Shown: positions 55,076 through 63,766 of the stretch, in pieces
Position numbering within the stretch: position 1 is the stretch's first letter
Layout of the letters: the number at the start of each line of letters is the position of its first letter
Translations under genes and position numbers: made by a program
From: Candidatus Avelusimicrobium luingense
Lineage (GTDB): Bacteria; Elusimicrobiota; Elusimicrobia; Elusimicrobiales; Elusimicrobiaceae
Length of the DNA: 64,000 nucleotides
Direction of reading: 5' to 3'
Assembly: GCA_900315845.1 (NCBI GenBank)
Contig: OOHK01000005.1
Coordinates: forward strand, 50,275-114,274
Notes under the pieces: model-generated
Seen by the model: the letters and a program-made list of their open reading frames with translations, nothing else
What the model was told of the DNA's origin: nothing
Databases searched by the model: none

Positions 55076-55285
55076 ATGCCGAATCCAAAGAAAAAACACA
55101 CTCGTTCCCGCCGGGATATGAGAAGATCGCACAACTCGGGAGTGGAACTTCCGCAACTCGTGGAATGCCCGAACTGCAAATCTATGCGCTTGCCGCACAA
55201 TGTCTGCCCGTCTTGCGGGTTTTATAAAGACCGCGTGGTAGCCGCGCCGAAAGCAAAAAAAGAAGAACCTGCTGAAACCAAATAA
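55076..55285 (+). CDS. rpmF: Ribosomal protein L32
   Basis: 69 residues. The start MPNPKKKHTRSRRDMRRSH and the zinc ribbon CPNC-x12-CPSC identify L32 of the large subunit. A short Lys/Glu/Ala tail follows. ATAGGAG precedes the ATG. All four zinc-binding Cys are kept, so this is the zinc-dependent form. Confidence 0.97.
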   Translation: MPNPKKKHTRSRRDMRRSHNSGVELPQLVECPNCKSMRLPHNVCPSCGFYKDRVVAAPKAKKEEPAETK

Positions 55286-55293
55286 ACTTTTGT

Positions 55294-56337
55294 ATGAAAA
55301 TAGCCTTGGACGCTTTGGGCGGCGATTTTGGTGCAAAGCCTAATATATTAGGTGCGTTGAAAGCCATTAAAAAAGATTCCAAATTGGAAGTTATTTTAGT
55401 GGGCAACGAAACTGTTTTGCGTCAAGAATTGCACGCGCTTGGGTATGATAAATTGCCGGCGCGCTTGTCTATTGTCCATGCTCCCAATACCATTGATATG
55501 GGGGCTGAACCTGCCAAAGAATGCCGTAATAAAAAAGATGCCAGCATTGTCGTATGCGCTGATTTAGTGCATAAACATACCGCTGATGCGTTTGTGTCGG
55601 CCGGACATTCCGGTGCGGCCATGGTAGCGGCACTTTTTGGTATGGGACGTATTAAAGGAGTCCAGCGTCCGGCTATTGCTACGCCGATGCCTACTTATAA
55701 AGGTGTCAGTTTATTATTAGACGGCGGAGCAAATGCCGATTGTAAGCCCATTCACCTCTTGCAATTTGCGGTAATGGGTTCTACCTATATGCAAAAGGTG
55801 TTTGATATTCCGGCCCCGTCTGTAGGGGTATTGTCTATCGGCGAAGAAGAAACAAAAGGCAATATGCTTGTTAAACATACCGTGCCGCATATGCGTGAAA
55901 TCGGCGTGAATTTCCGCGGGACGGTAGAAGGACGCGACGTAAACACCGGGGATACCGATGTAATCGTTTGCGACGGATTTGTAGGAAACATTGTTTTGAA
56001 ATTGGCCGAAGGGTTAGCCAAAACAATGATTCAAATGATTAAACGCGAAGTTAAAAAACGTCCGCTTGCCTTAATCGGTGCGATTTTATCAATGGGAGCT
56101 TTTAAGGCCGTTAGAAATCATACGAACCCCGATTGTTACGGCGGAGCGCCATTGGTGGGGGTTAATGGGGTGGCCATTATTGCCCACGGGAAATCTAACC
56201 AAACGGCTATTTTTAATGCGATAAAAACAGCCGCCCGTTTGGTGGAAAAAGACTTTGTCGGTGATGTAGCGTCTAAAATGGCGGCACTTAAACCGACGTT
56301 TGACAGCATTGAACAGGAAATGCACGGGGAAAATTAA
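55294..56337 (+). CDS. plsX: Phosphate acyltransferase PlsX
   Basis: 347 residues. It converts acyl-ACP to acyl phosphate for phospholipid synthesis at the membrane surface. The family start MKIALDALGGDFGAKPN, ASIVVCADLV, FVSAGHSGAAMVAALFGMGRI and the late CYGGAPLVGVNG are present. It begins eight bases after rpmF and two bases before fabG. The fatty-acid gene order is compact. Confidence 0.96.
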   Translation: MKIALDALGGDFGAKPNILGALKAIKKDSKLEVILVGNETVLRQELHALGYDKLPARLSIVHAPNTIDMGAEPAKECRNKKDASIVVCADLVHKHTADAFVSAGHSGAAMVAALFGMGRIKGVQRPAIATPMPTYKGVSLLLDGGANADCKPIHLLQFAVMGSTYMQKVFDIPAPSVGVLSIGEEETKGNMLVKHTVPHMREIGVNFRGTVEGRDVNTGDTDVIVCDGFVGNIVLKLAEGLAKTMIQMIKREVKKRPLALIGAILSMGAFKAVRNHTNPDCYGGAPLVGVNGVAIIAHGKSNQTAIFNAIKTAARLVEKDFVGDVASKMAALKPTFDSIEQEMHGEN

Positions 56338-56339
56338 CT

Positions 56340-57083
56340 ATGGCAGATTTTACAGGTAAAAATGTCATGATCACCGGTGCCTCGCGCGGTATCGGGTTTG
56401 CCCTAGCCGAAGCGTTTGCAAAAGCCGGTGCGAATTTAGCCTTGTGTGCCACACGCGAAGAAGCCTTAAAAGAAGCCGCCGGTAAATTAGCCGGATATGG
56501 TGTAAAAATTTATACCAAGGCCTTGAATATTACCTGTGCGGACAGTTGTGAAGAATTTGTACAAAATACCATTAAGGAATTAGGTTCGTTAGACGTTCTG
56601 GTGAACAATGCGGGTATTACTAAAGATAATTTAACTGTCCGTATGAATGAACAAGAATGGGACGATGTTATTTCCGTTAATCTTAAAGGAACTTTTTTGA
56701 TGTCTAAAGCCGCCCTGAAAGTGATGTTTAAAAAACGCAGCGGCAATATTGTAAACATTTCTTCTGTCGTTGGAGAAATGGGAAATCCCGGGCAAGTTAA
56801 TTATGTAGCCAGCAAAGCAGGGATTATCGGACTAACGAAAACGTTAGCCAAAGAATTTGGCGGGCGCAATGTGCGTGTGAATGCGGTTGCTCCTGGATTT
56901 GTGCAAACGTCCATGACGGACGCGTTGCCCGAAGAAGTAAAAGCCAAAGCGCTAGGGGCAATTGCCTTAAAACGATTTGCTACCGCGCAAGATATCGCCA
57001 AGGCGGTTTTATTCTTGGCTTCAGATGACGCCTCGTACATTACGGGGCATGTGCTTGCCGTTAACGGCGGGCTATATATGTAA
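56340..57083 (+). CDS. fabG: 3-oxoacyl-[acyl-carrier-protein] reductase
   Basis: 247 residues, short-chain dehydrogenase family. The NADPH motif ITGASRGIGFALAEAFAKAG, LVNNAGITKDN, the catalytic Ser in NISSV and YVASKAGIIGLTK (Tyr-x3-Lys) are intact, and NGGLYM ends the chain as usual for FabG. It reduces beta-ketoacyl-ACP in type II fatty acid synthesis. fabD and fabH, which often lie between plsX and fabG, are missing here. Confidence 0.95.
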   Translation: MADFTGKNVMITGASRGIGFALAEAFAKAGANLALCATREEALKEAAGKLAGYGVKIYTKALNITCADSCEEFVQNTIKELGSLDVLVNNAGITKDNLTVRMNEQEWDDVISVNLKGTFLMSKAALKVMFKKRSGNIVNISSVVGEMGNPGQVNYVASKAGIIGLTKTLAKEFGGRNVRVNAVAPGFVQTSMTDALPEEVKAKALGAIALKRFATAQDIAKAVLFLASDDASYITGHVLAVNGGLYM

Positions 57084-57126
57084 GCAGTAAAGGGAAAACC
57101 TTTTGATAAAAAATACGGAGGACAAT

Positions 57127-57372
57127 ATGTCTGTAGAAAACGTACAAGAAAGAGTAAAAAATATCATCGTGGAACAATTAGGCGTTGAGGCCGATCAAGT
57201 TAAACCGGAAGCCCAATTCGTCAACGATTTAGGGGCTGATTCCTTAGATACCGTTGAACTTATCATGGCTTTGGAAGAAGAATTTGATATTGAAATTCCG
57301 GATGAAAAAGCCGAAAAAATCAAAACGGTCGGCGAAGCTATTGAATATATTGAACAAGCCGCTAAAAAATAA
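57127..57372 (+). CDS. acpP: Acyl carrier protein
   Basis: 81 residues from the ATG at 57127, which has GGAGG upstream. The phosphopantetheine attachment Ser is in [12 protein letters not shown]. The acidic helices ([20 protein letters not shown]) are typical. It is the carrier of the growing chain in fatty acid synthesis. Confidence 0.97.
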   Translation: MSVENVQERVKNIIVEQLGVEADQVKPEAQFVNDLGADSLDTVELIMALEEEFDIEIPDEKAEKIKTVGEAIEYIEQAAKK

Positions 57373-57374
57373 AC

Positions 57375-58040
57375 GTGTACACAGATATTGAAAATATCAT
57401 CGGGTACAAGTTTAAAAATAAGGACTTTTTACAGGAAGCACTCACTCATAAATCCTTCGCGGGCGAACATCGGGGCGTTAAACATAACGAACGGTTAGAG
57501 TTCTTGGGGGATAGTATATTAGGTGCCATTGTTGCAAATTATATTTACAACCAATGCCCTCATGACGAAGAGGGAGTGCTTTCTAAAATTAAGTCTAACT
57601 TAGTTTCCCGACGTAACCTGTATGTTTGGGGCAAGCAAATGGACTTGGGGCATTTTATGCGCTTAAGCCGTGGTGAACTTGCTACCGGCGGACGTGAACG
57701 CGACAGTATTATTTCCAACGCGGTGGAAGCCGTTTTGGGCGCCGTCTATTTAGATGGCGGATTTCCCGCTGCCGAACAGGTTATTTTGCCTTGGGTGAAA
57801 ACGCAAGCCCTGACGCAAGACGTGCGGGATTTCAAAAGTATTTTACAAGAACATTTACAAAAACAAGGGCCGCAAACCCCGGAATATGAAGTTATTCAAA
57901 CCGTTGGGCCGGAACACGATAAGGTTTTTACCGTGCGTGTAAGTTTGTCCGGTCGAACGTTGGGAATCGGTAAGGGGCATAATAAAAAGTCTGCCGAACA
58001 AGCCGCCGCCCAACAAGCATTAAACCAATTAAAAAAGTAA
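57375..58040 (+). CDS. rnc: Ribonuclease III
   Basis: 221 residues from a GTG at 57375, two bases after acpP. It cleaves double-stranded RNA in rRNA and mRNA processing. The catalytic signature NERLEFLGDSILG and the second acidic site near SNAVEAVLGAVYLDGG are kept. The C-terminal dsRNA-binding domain has KSILQEHLQKQGPQTPEYEV and NKKSAEQAAAQQAL. In many genomes fabF stands between acpP and rnc; it is absent here. Confidence 0.96.
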   Translation: MYTDIENIIGYKFKNKDFLQEALTHKSFAGEHRGVKHNERLEFLGDSILGAIVANYIYNQCPHDEEGVLSKIKSNLVSRRNLYVWGKQMDLGHFMRLSRGELATGGRERDSIISNAVEAVLGAVYLDGGFPAAEQVILPWVKTQALTQDVRDFKSILQEHLQKQGPQTPEYEVIQTVGPEHDKVFTVRVSLSGRTLGIGKGHNKKSAEQAAAQQALNQLKK

Positions 58041-58041
58041 T

Positions 58042-59772
58042 ATGTCTTTTTTGAAAAAAAATTCTTCCCGTATTACATTACAAGGGGATAAAAAACAACC
58101 TAAAGTCGTGGCAATGGCCACCAAAAAACCGCTTGTGTCAGTACTGATTATAGCGGCTATCCCTTTATTGTTGTTAATTGCTTTTACCTTTAAGAGTGGT
58201 TTAAGTGCGGGAAAAGCCAATCAAAAATTAGTGGTACGTCAAACCTCTACCGAATTAGCCGATCAAGCCACCGAACTTTTGCAAAAACGTGATACGTCCG
58301 GATTTTTAGATATGTTAGAGCAACAACTCGGCTCTAAAGTTAATATCGTTAACAGTAAAGGGGATCCGTTGTTGTTAGTGGCCGCTACGTTAGGAAATGC
58401 CGAGGCCGTACGTCAAATTTTATTGGCCGGGGCTGATGTTAATAAACGTAATACATTTACCAAAGATACCGCCTTATTACGTGCCTTATATTATACCGAA
58501 AATCCGGAAATTGCCCGGTTGCTTGTTAATTTCGGGGCTGATATCAATGCCGTCAATAACTACGGCCATTCTCCCTTATTTTTAGCCCTTGAAAAACAAC
58601 GGGGGGAACTCATTGATTTATTTTTAGCCAATGGGGTTTCGGAAGGGTTAAATTCCAATTATCTGTTCCGGGCAAGTGCAAAACAAAATTTTATAGGTGT
58701 ACTTGCCATGCTTAAGGGGGGAATTGATCCTAATGTCAGCAATGAAAAGGGGAATACGCCTCTTATTATTTCTTCTTCGTTAGGGGACTTGCCCAGTGTA
58801 CGCAATTTGCTCGCTTACCGCGCTGATGTGAATGCGGTTAATAATGACGGAAATACCGCGCTTATTTATGCCGCCCGTTATAATCATCCTGAAGTAGTAC
58901 GCGAATTATTAAAACCGCAAACCATGCAAGCCCCGATCAATGTGAATGCACAAAATAATTTAGGGCAAACCGCCTTGTACTGGGCGGCTGCTAAAGGATA
59001 TACGGATATCGTAAAACGGCTGCTAGCGGCCGATGCCGATGCTACTATTGCCGCCAACGACGGACTGGTACCGTATGCTATTGCCAAGCAGAAAAAACGT
59101 ACCGAAGTTTTGCCTTGGTTTGAGAAAAATATTACCGAAGTAAAAAACAATGTAATTGAGGCCGATAATGCCGAACTGATTGCACAGGCCAAAGCGGAAG
59201 GAAGAGAGTTGCCCAGTGCGCAAAAAGAAGCCGCCGCGGTAACCGATGCCGATATTTTCAAAGCCGCAGAAACGGGCGATGTAGATTTAGCCCGCCGGGT
59301 GCTTGCTCATAATAAGGCTGTGGTAATTGATAAAAACGCGGCGGGAGATTCTCCGTTACTGGTAGCCGTACAAAACGGACACGAAGAAATGGTAGATTTT
59401 CTTTTGATGAATTCCGCCCGTTTGTTTGAAGCATCTTCCAAGGGAAATGTTTTCCATATTGCTACGCAAGCACAAAATATAGATATGCTTAAACATTTAG
59501 TGCAACTGGCCCGGCAAGAAGGGCGGTTGGCCCTTATGTTGGAATATAAAGCGAACACGAACGGCCATGGCCCGCTTACTCCGCTTGGCTTAGCGGCTGA
59601 TTTATGTAATAAAGAAAGTTATGATTATTTAGTTTCGCAAGGGGCCAAACCGGGTATACTGACCGGAGCCAAAACCGGGGTGTTATCTCCGGCGGATATG
59701 ATGGCTAAATGCAAAACAAAGCCAACACAAGCCAAGCAATTAACCCCTACCAAAAACAATAAGAAAAAATAA
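58042..59772 (+). CDS. Membrane-anchored ankyrin-repeat protein
   Basis: 576 residues. One N-terminal membrane helix (about 33-53, LVSVLIIAAIPLLLLIAFTF) follows a basic cytoplasmic head; the rest is likely periplasmic. At least eight ankyrin repeats are visible in two blocks: residues about 105-360 (GDPLLLVAATLGNAEAVRQI, GHSPLFLALEKQRGELIDLF, GNTALIYAARYNHPEVVREL, GQTALYWAAAKGYTDIVKRL) and about 390-540 (GDSPLLVAVQNGHEEMVDFL and others), with a helical linker between. This is a protein-binding scaffold; the partner is unknown. It starts one base after rnc and shares its transcript. Confidence 0.88.
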   Translation: MSFLKKNSSRITLQGDKKQPKVVAMATKKPLVSVLIIAAIPLLLLIAFTFKSGLSAGKANQKLVVRQTSTELADQATELLQKRDTSGFLDMLEQQLGSKVNIVNSKGDPLLLVAATLGNAEAVRQILLAGADVNKRNTFTKDTALLRALYYTENPEIARLLVNFGADINAVNNYGHSPLFLALEKQRGELIDLFLANGVSEGLNSNYLFRASAKQNFIGVLAMLKGGIDPNVSNEKGNTPLIISSSLGDLPSVRNLLAYRADVNAVNNDGNTALIYAARYNHPEVVRELLKPQTMQAPINVNAQNNLGQTALYWAAAKGYTDIVKRLLAADADATIAANDGLVPYAIAKQKKRTEVLPWFEKNITEVKNNVIEADNAELIAQAKAEGRELPSAQKEAAAVTDADIFKAAETGDVDLARRVLAHNKAVVIDKNAAGDSPLLVAVQNGHEEMVDFLLMNSARLFEASSKGNVFHIATQAQNIDMLKHLVQLARQEGRLALMLEYKANTNGHGPLTPLGLAADLCNKESYDYLVSQGAKPGILTGAKTGVLSPADMMAKCKTKPTQAKQLTPTKNNKKK

Positions 59773-59777
59773 TTTTT

Positions 59778-59807
59778 ACCCCGTGCCAAAACACGGGGTT
59801 ATTTTTT
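59778..59807 (+). terminator. Terminator after ankyrin gene
   Basis: ACCCCGTG / CACGGGGT, loop CCAAAA, then a TTATTTTTT tract. It closes the long DUF177-to-ankyrin operon. Confidence 0.8.
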
Positions 59808-59871
59808 GACATTGAAAAGTCCTATATAAAAACTAGGTCTTTTGACCCTTGATAAAATACCATAAGAATAT

Positions 59872-59877
59872 CATAAT
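59872..59877 (+). promoter_or_regulatory. Possible leaderless-type promoter of exported receiver gene
   Basis: CATAAT, exactly six bases before the ATG at 59884; no Shine-Dalgarno sequence is seen. Weaker than the other examples because the first base is C. Confidence 0.35.
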
Positions 59878-59883
59878 ACTAGT

Positions 59884-61269
59884 ATGAAAAAATATTTTAT
59901 TTTACTCGGAATGTTTTTAGGTGCTTCATTAAGTTCGGCTCAAATAGTACCGGTGGTACGTACAGGGGCTGAAATCATGGCTGCGGAAACTCGGGCGGTA
60001 GAAGAGGGGTCACGTGTTGCCAAAGCCATAGAAACGGGATTGATGCAGAGTGTTAATGAAGGAATGCGCCAAGCCGAATCCTTGGAACGGGGAATACAAA
60101 ATTCGCAAGTGGATATTTCAACCTCACAGACAATTGTTTCGCAAACCATTAGTCAAAGTGAACGAATTACTAGTCAATTGGATGCTTTAGAGAAAAGCAA
60201 TCAGGCTCGGCAGGCTGCTTTACAAAGCCAAGCCGCTTCTTGGGAGTTGCGTAAACGTTGTTTGAAAGCGGGTCTACCGCCCCTAAAAATCGGCTCAATG
60301 ACAGACGCGGAATTAGAAGCCTATTTAGCCGGTTTAGATACACCGGTTTCCGCGGAACCTGACGTAGTGGCGGCTGAACCGACGCCTACTCCGGCTCCTG
60401 CCCGTGAACCGGAACCCGCTCCCGCCAGAGAAGAGCGTTATATCAGTCCGTTTGCTGCTTTTAGAGAACCCGATTATACTTCTTATTCGCGTACCGAAGA
60501 GCCGGAAAGATGGCAAATAAACGCGGCGACCAGAGCATCTTCGTCGGGCCGTTCGTTGCAATCGGTAGAAGCCGAGTGCCGCGCAAACGGTATGCCGCAA
60601 GAACAAATTGATATCATTCCTCCCACGGAAAGATTAGCCCGGTTGGAAGAGTGGCTTTCTACATATTACTCGATGAAAAAAGGATGGACAGGGCCGTCTC
60701 GCTACGAAGATGTCGTTCGGGAAGGGAAATTGTCGGCTACCAATGTAGAGGGGGACCAAATCGCCTGGATTCGTGAGCAGGAAGATTTCAAAGCCATTAA
60801 AGATAACTATTTGAAAGATAGTTTTGACGGACCTTTTCACCCACAAGTAACGTCTATGCGTATTTTAGCAGTTAACGATATTACGAAAGAAATTGATCCG
60901 CTTAAAGACGCGGCCCGTGAAATTTCTCACAACGGACTTTCCGTAACGGTAGATGTAATGCCGACCATTGATAGTGCGAAAGGCGCGTTGGAACATGCCG
61001 TTGCGGATGGACGCGCGTATGATATCGTGTTATTAGATTATCACGGTTTGCAAGGGCAGGCCTCTGACTTATCTACTTGGATACATCGCAATAACAAAGT
61101 GTCCGTTCCGGTTATATTTTATTCGTCGGCCGGATCTACCCCGGAAGTATTGTTCAACTTCTATGTTACGGGGCGCATTTCCGTAGCCACCACGACAGAA
61201 GAAGCCCACCAAGTGCTTAATTATGCCAGTAACATTGTAGCCACCGGCAAAGCCTATCCCGACAGATAA
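59884..61269 (+). CDS. Exported coiled-coil protein with C-terminal receiver-like domain
   Basis: 461 residues. Sec signal peptide MKKYFILLGMFLGASLSSA. Residues 30-118 are Ala/Glu/Ser/Gln-rich and probably coiled coil. Two short modules, 121-151 and 228-259, share CxxxGxP followed by an acidic helix. Between them is a Pro/Glu/Ala linker (160-185). Residues 325-450 follow a response-regulator receiver: ILAVND at strand 1, YDIVLLDYHGLQG with Asp385 as the would-be phospho-acceptor, PVIFYSS at strand 4, then GRISVATT where the usual Lys is replaced (Arg431). A receiver behind a secretion signal is unusual, as phosphorelay proteins are cytoplasmic. Function unknown. Confidence 0.75.
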   Translation: MKKYFILLGMFLGASLSSAQIVPVVRTGAEIMAAETRAVEEGSRVAKAIETGLMQSVNEGMRQAESLERGIQNSQVDISTSQTIVSQTISQSERITSQLDALEKSNQARQAALQSQAASWELRKRCLKAGLPPLKIGSMTDAELEAYLAGLDTPVSAEPDVVAAEPTPTPAPAREPEPAPAREERYISPFAAFREPDYTSYSRTEEPERWQINAATRASSSGRSLQSVEAECRANGMPQEQIDIIPPTERLARLEEWLSTYYSMKKGWTGPSRYEDVVREGKLSATNVEGDQIAWIREQEDFKAIKDNYLKDSFDGPFHPQVTSMRILAVNDITKEIDPLKDAAREISHNGLSVTVDVMPTIDSAKGALEHAVADGRAYDIVLLDYHGLQGQASDLSTWIHRNNKVSVPVIFYSSAGSTPEVLFNFYVTGRISVATTTEEAHQVLNYASNIVATGKAYPDR

Positions 61270-61293
61270 GTAAATCATTCTAAATAGAATAAA

Positions 61294-61327
61294 AATGCCC
61301 TGTGTGAAAAAGCACAGGGCATTATTT
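61294..61327. terminator. Bidirectional terminator between receiver-like gene and asnS
   Basis: A perfect 11-bp stem AATGCCCTGTG / CACAGGGCATT, loop TGAAAAAG, flanked by A and T tracts. Confidence 0.85.
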
Positions 61328-61345
61328 TATAATTCTCTTGCGATT

Positions 61346-62644
61346 TTACGGATGGATTTTGTCCATCATACGGGCAAACGGGATTGTTTCGCGCACGTGT
61401 TGCAATCCGCATACCCAACGAACCATACGTTCAATGCCCATACCAAAACCGGCGTGCGGGACACTTCCGTATTTGCGTAAATCCAAATACCACGAATATC
61501 CCTCGGGGTCTAACCCTTGTTCTTTAATGCGCGCGAGTAAAGCATCGTAATCGGCCTCTCTTTCACTGCCGCCGATAATTTCGCCCGCACCCTCCGGTCC
61601 GATCACGTCCACGGCCAAAACGACTTTTGGATTTTTGGGGTCGCGTTTCATGTAAAACGCTTTAATAGCGGTAGGATAGCGGTGAATCATAATGGGGGTG
61701 TCGTAATCTTCGCCCAGTAATGTTTCTTCGTCGCCACCGATATCTCCGCCCCACGGCGTATCATTGCCTTTTTTATGTAAAATTTCAATGGCGTCTGTGT
61801 AATCAATGCGCGGAAATTTCTTTTCCACGGTGGCTTGTAATTTGGATGTATCACGTTCCAACAGTTTCAAATCAGCCGCACGGTTTTTTAATACTTGTGC
61901 GACAATGTATTTAATAAAATCTTCGGCCAAATCCATGTTGTCATCCAAATCGTTGTAGGCCACTTCCGGCTCTACCATCCAAAATTCGGTAAGGTGGCGA
62001 CGCGTTTTGGATTTTTCCGCGCGGAACGTCGGCCCAAAGCAATAGGTTTTGCCAAGTGCCATAGCAGAAGCCTCGCCGTAAAGTTGCCCGCTTTGGGATA
62101 AAAACGCTTTTTCACCGAAGTAGTCGGTTTCAAATAACGTGCTGGTGCCTTCGCACGCGGCGGGGGTTAAAATGGGGGAATCTGATAAGATAAATCCATT
62201 GTTGTGCAGGTATTCGCGAATGGCAAAAATGATTTCATCACGCACGCGCAAAATAGCCGTTTGGCGCGCAGAACGTAGCCATAAGTGGCGGTTTTGCATT
62301 AAGAAGTCCGGGCCGTGTTCTTTGGGGGAAATCGGATAATCTTTTGCCATTTGTACGACTTCCAAATTCTTAACACCGAGTTCAAACCCTAACGGCGAAC
62401 GTTTATCTTCACGTACCGTTCCGGTAACAATGATAGAAGATTCTTGCGTTACTTTGTCGCCTAAATCAAATTGTTCGGGGGAAACTTCGCCCTTAAACAT
62501 GACGCATTGGATAATACCGCTACCGTCGCGCAATTGTAAAAAATGGAGTTTGCCGCTGGAGCGTTTATTATATAACCAACCGTGCAATGTAATTTCTTGT
62601 CCGACGTACTTTCCGACTTCGCTGACGCGAATTTTGTGTAACAT
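61346..62644 (-). CDS. asnS: Asparaginyl-tRNA synthetase
   Basis: 432 residues. N-terminal OB-fold anticodon domain ([29 protein letters not shown]), then the class II catalytic core with motif 2 [25 protein letters not shown] and motif 3 [13 protein letters not shown]. The AsnRS choice over AspRS rests on the short length and the [13 protein letters not shown] and [11 protein letters not shown] ends. It charges tRNA-Asn. The start is followed upstream by about 200 bases without genes. Confidence 0.93.
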   Translation of the reverse strand: MLHKIRVSEVGKYVGQEITLHGWLYNKRSSGKLHFLQLRDGSGIIQCVMFKGEVSPEQFDLGDKVTQESSIIVTGTVREDKRSPLGFELGVKNLEVVQMAKDYPISPKEHGPDFLMQNRHLWLRSARQTAILRVRDEIIFAIREYLHNNGFILSDSPILTPAACEGTSTLFETDYFGEKAFLSQSGQLYGEASAMALGKTYCFGPTFRAEKSKTRRHLTEFWMVEPEVAYNDLDDNMDLAEDFIKYIVAQVLKNRAADLKLLERDTSKLQATVEKKFPRIDYTDAIEILHKKGNDTPWGGDIGGDEETLLGEDYDTPIMIHRYPTAIKAFYMKRDPKNPKVVLAVDVIGPEGAGEIIGGSEREADYDALLARIKEQGLDPEGYSWYLDLRKYGSVPHAGFGMGIERMVRWVCGLQHVRETIPFARMMDKIHP

Positions 62645-62852
62645 AATAAGACCTCTTAATTAAAGTAAATAGTATATATTTCTATTTTATCTTTTTACGA
62701 AGGAAAAATAAACTCCGTTTGCCGCTTATCTAAAATAAACTTTTCGTAAAGATAAACGCGTAAGCAGACAGGGCCCAAATTTGTATGGGACATTTGGCCT
62801 ATTGTCTTTTTGCGTTTTTTCTTGATACGATAAAATATATAGTAGGGAATGT
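62645..62852. other. Intergenic region between asnS and secreted-protein gene
   Basis: 208 bases between divergent genes. On the plus strand TAAAAT at 62831-62836 with AGGGA before the ATG at 62853 forms a likely promoter and ribosome binding site. An AT-rich stretch next to asnS probably holds its promoter; no clear hexamers are identified. No ORF or RNA structure is recognised. Confidence 0.5.
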
Positions 62853-63764
62853 ATGAAAAATTTTGGGTATCATTTTTGGTTGGCGGTTTTAGTTATAGGA
62901 GCCCTGTACGTGGGTGTGCCGATGCCGTCGTTTGCACAAGGCCCTGTTGTTAAAGGAGCGTGTAAAGTGGCTGAAGTATCTTCGTGCATCACTCGTGCTG
63001 TCCAACCTAAAGTGCCGTCTGTGGCGGCTTGGCAATCTTTTTCCGGAGAGATAGACAAGATTATTTCTTCTTCAATATCAGTTCCGGACGCATTACCTGC
63101 GGCGCCTTCCCGCGCCAAAGTGGGCCGCCAAGCATGGTATATAGAAAAATGGACAAAAGTATCCCATTATTCAGCGTTACGCCGGGCAGTAGAAAAACTT
63201 GGCACGCAGCCTCCAAACCCTTGGCCGAAAACACAAGAAGGAGAATTGGTCGTTCCTACCTTGGACGGGTTAACATTGGATGGCTATCACGGTGTTTTAC
63301 CGCAATTTCCGTTTCCTAACCGTACGATTTATCTCGTTCGGGGAATGGGATTAACACAAGAGGAATTACGTAATGTCTTGCGCGAAGGATTACGCGTGAG
63401 TGATGTAAAGCACGATTATTCAACCGATTTTAACGCACGTGTCACGTCGGCCGGTACCATGCCTTTTACCAGCGAATTATTACAGAATTGTTCCAACCAT
63501 TGTATTTATTTGGCAACCGATACGGAGCGCGGTTTGAATTTTGCTTATATAAATGCATTTAAGGAAGGAAAAATACCGGTGGTTGTGGTGGTAAATTCCC
63601 GTTGGAAAACCCACGAGGGAGACCATGTTATTGCACAAGATATCCCCGCAGAGGATTTTGTGGCCATTGCGGTGCTGATACGTGGGCCCTTCGGGGATCC
63701 GGTTTGGTGTAAAGTTTCTTTGGCTACCGACGGCGAATCTTTCCGTTTCATTCCATATCAATAA
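62853..63764 (+). CDS. Secreted protein, possible ADP-ribosyltransferase fold
   Basis: 303 residues. Signal peptide through MPSFAQ (cleavage near residue 29). Residues 30-150 are low in recognisable motifs. From 155 the sequence has an arrangement seen in ADP-ribosyltransferase folds: TIYLVRGMG (Arg163), EELRNVLREGLRVSD helix, CIYLATDTERGLNFAY (219-232, in the place of the STS-like strand and helix), IPVVVVVNSR strand and DIPAEDFVAIAVL (263-275, in the place of the late strand with the acidic catalytic residue). This is a pattern match by eye, not a family assignment. Two close Cys pairs may be disulfides. If correct, it would be an exported toxin or effector. Confidence 0.6.
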   Translation: MKNFGYHFWLAVLVIGALYVGVPMPSFAQGPVVKGACKVAEVSSCITRAVQPKVPSVAAWQSFSGEIDKIISSSISVPDALPAAPSRAKVGRQAWYIEKWTKVSHYSALRRAVEKLGTQPPNPWPKTQEGELVVPTLDGLTLDGYHGVLPQFPFPNRTIYLVRGMGLTQEELRNVLREGLRVSDVKHDYSTDFNARVTSAGTMPFTSELLQNCSNHCIYLATDTERGLNFAYINAFKEGKIPVVVVVNSRWKTHEGDHVIAQDIPAEDFVAIAVLIRGPFGDPVWCKVSLATDGESFRFIPYQ

Positions 63765-63766
63765 AT

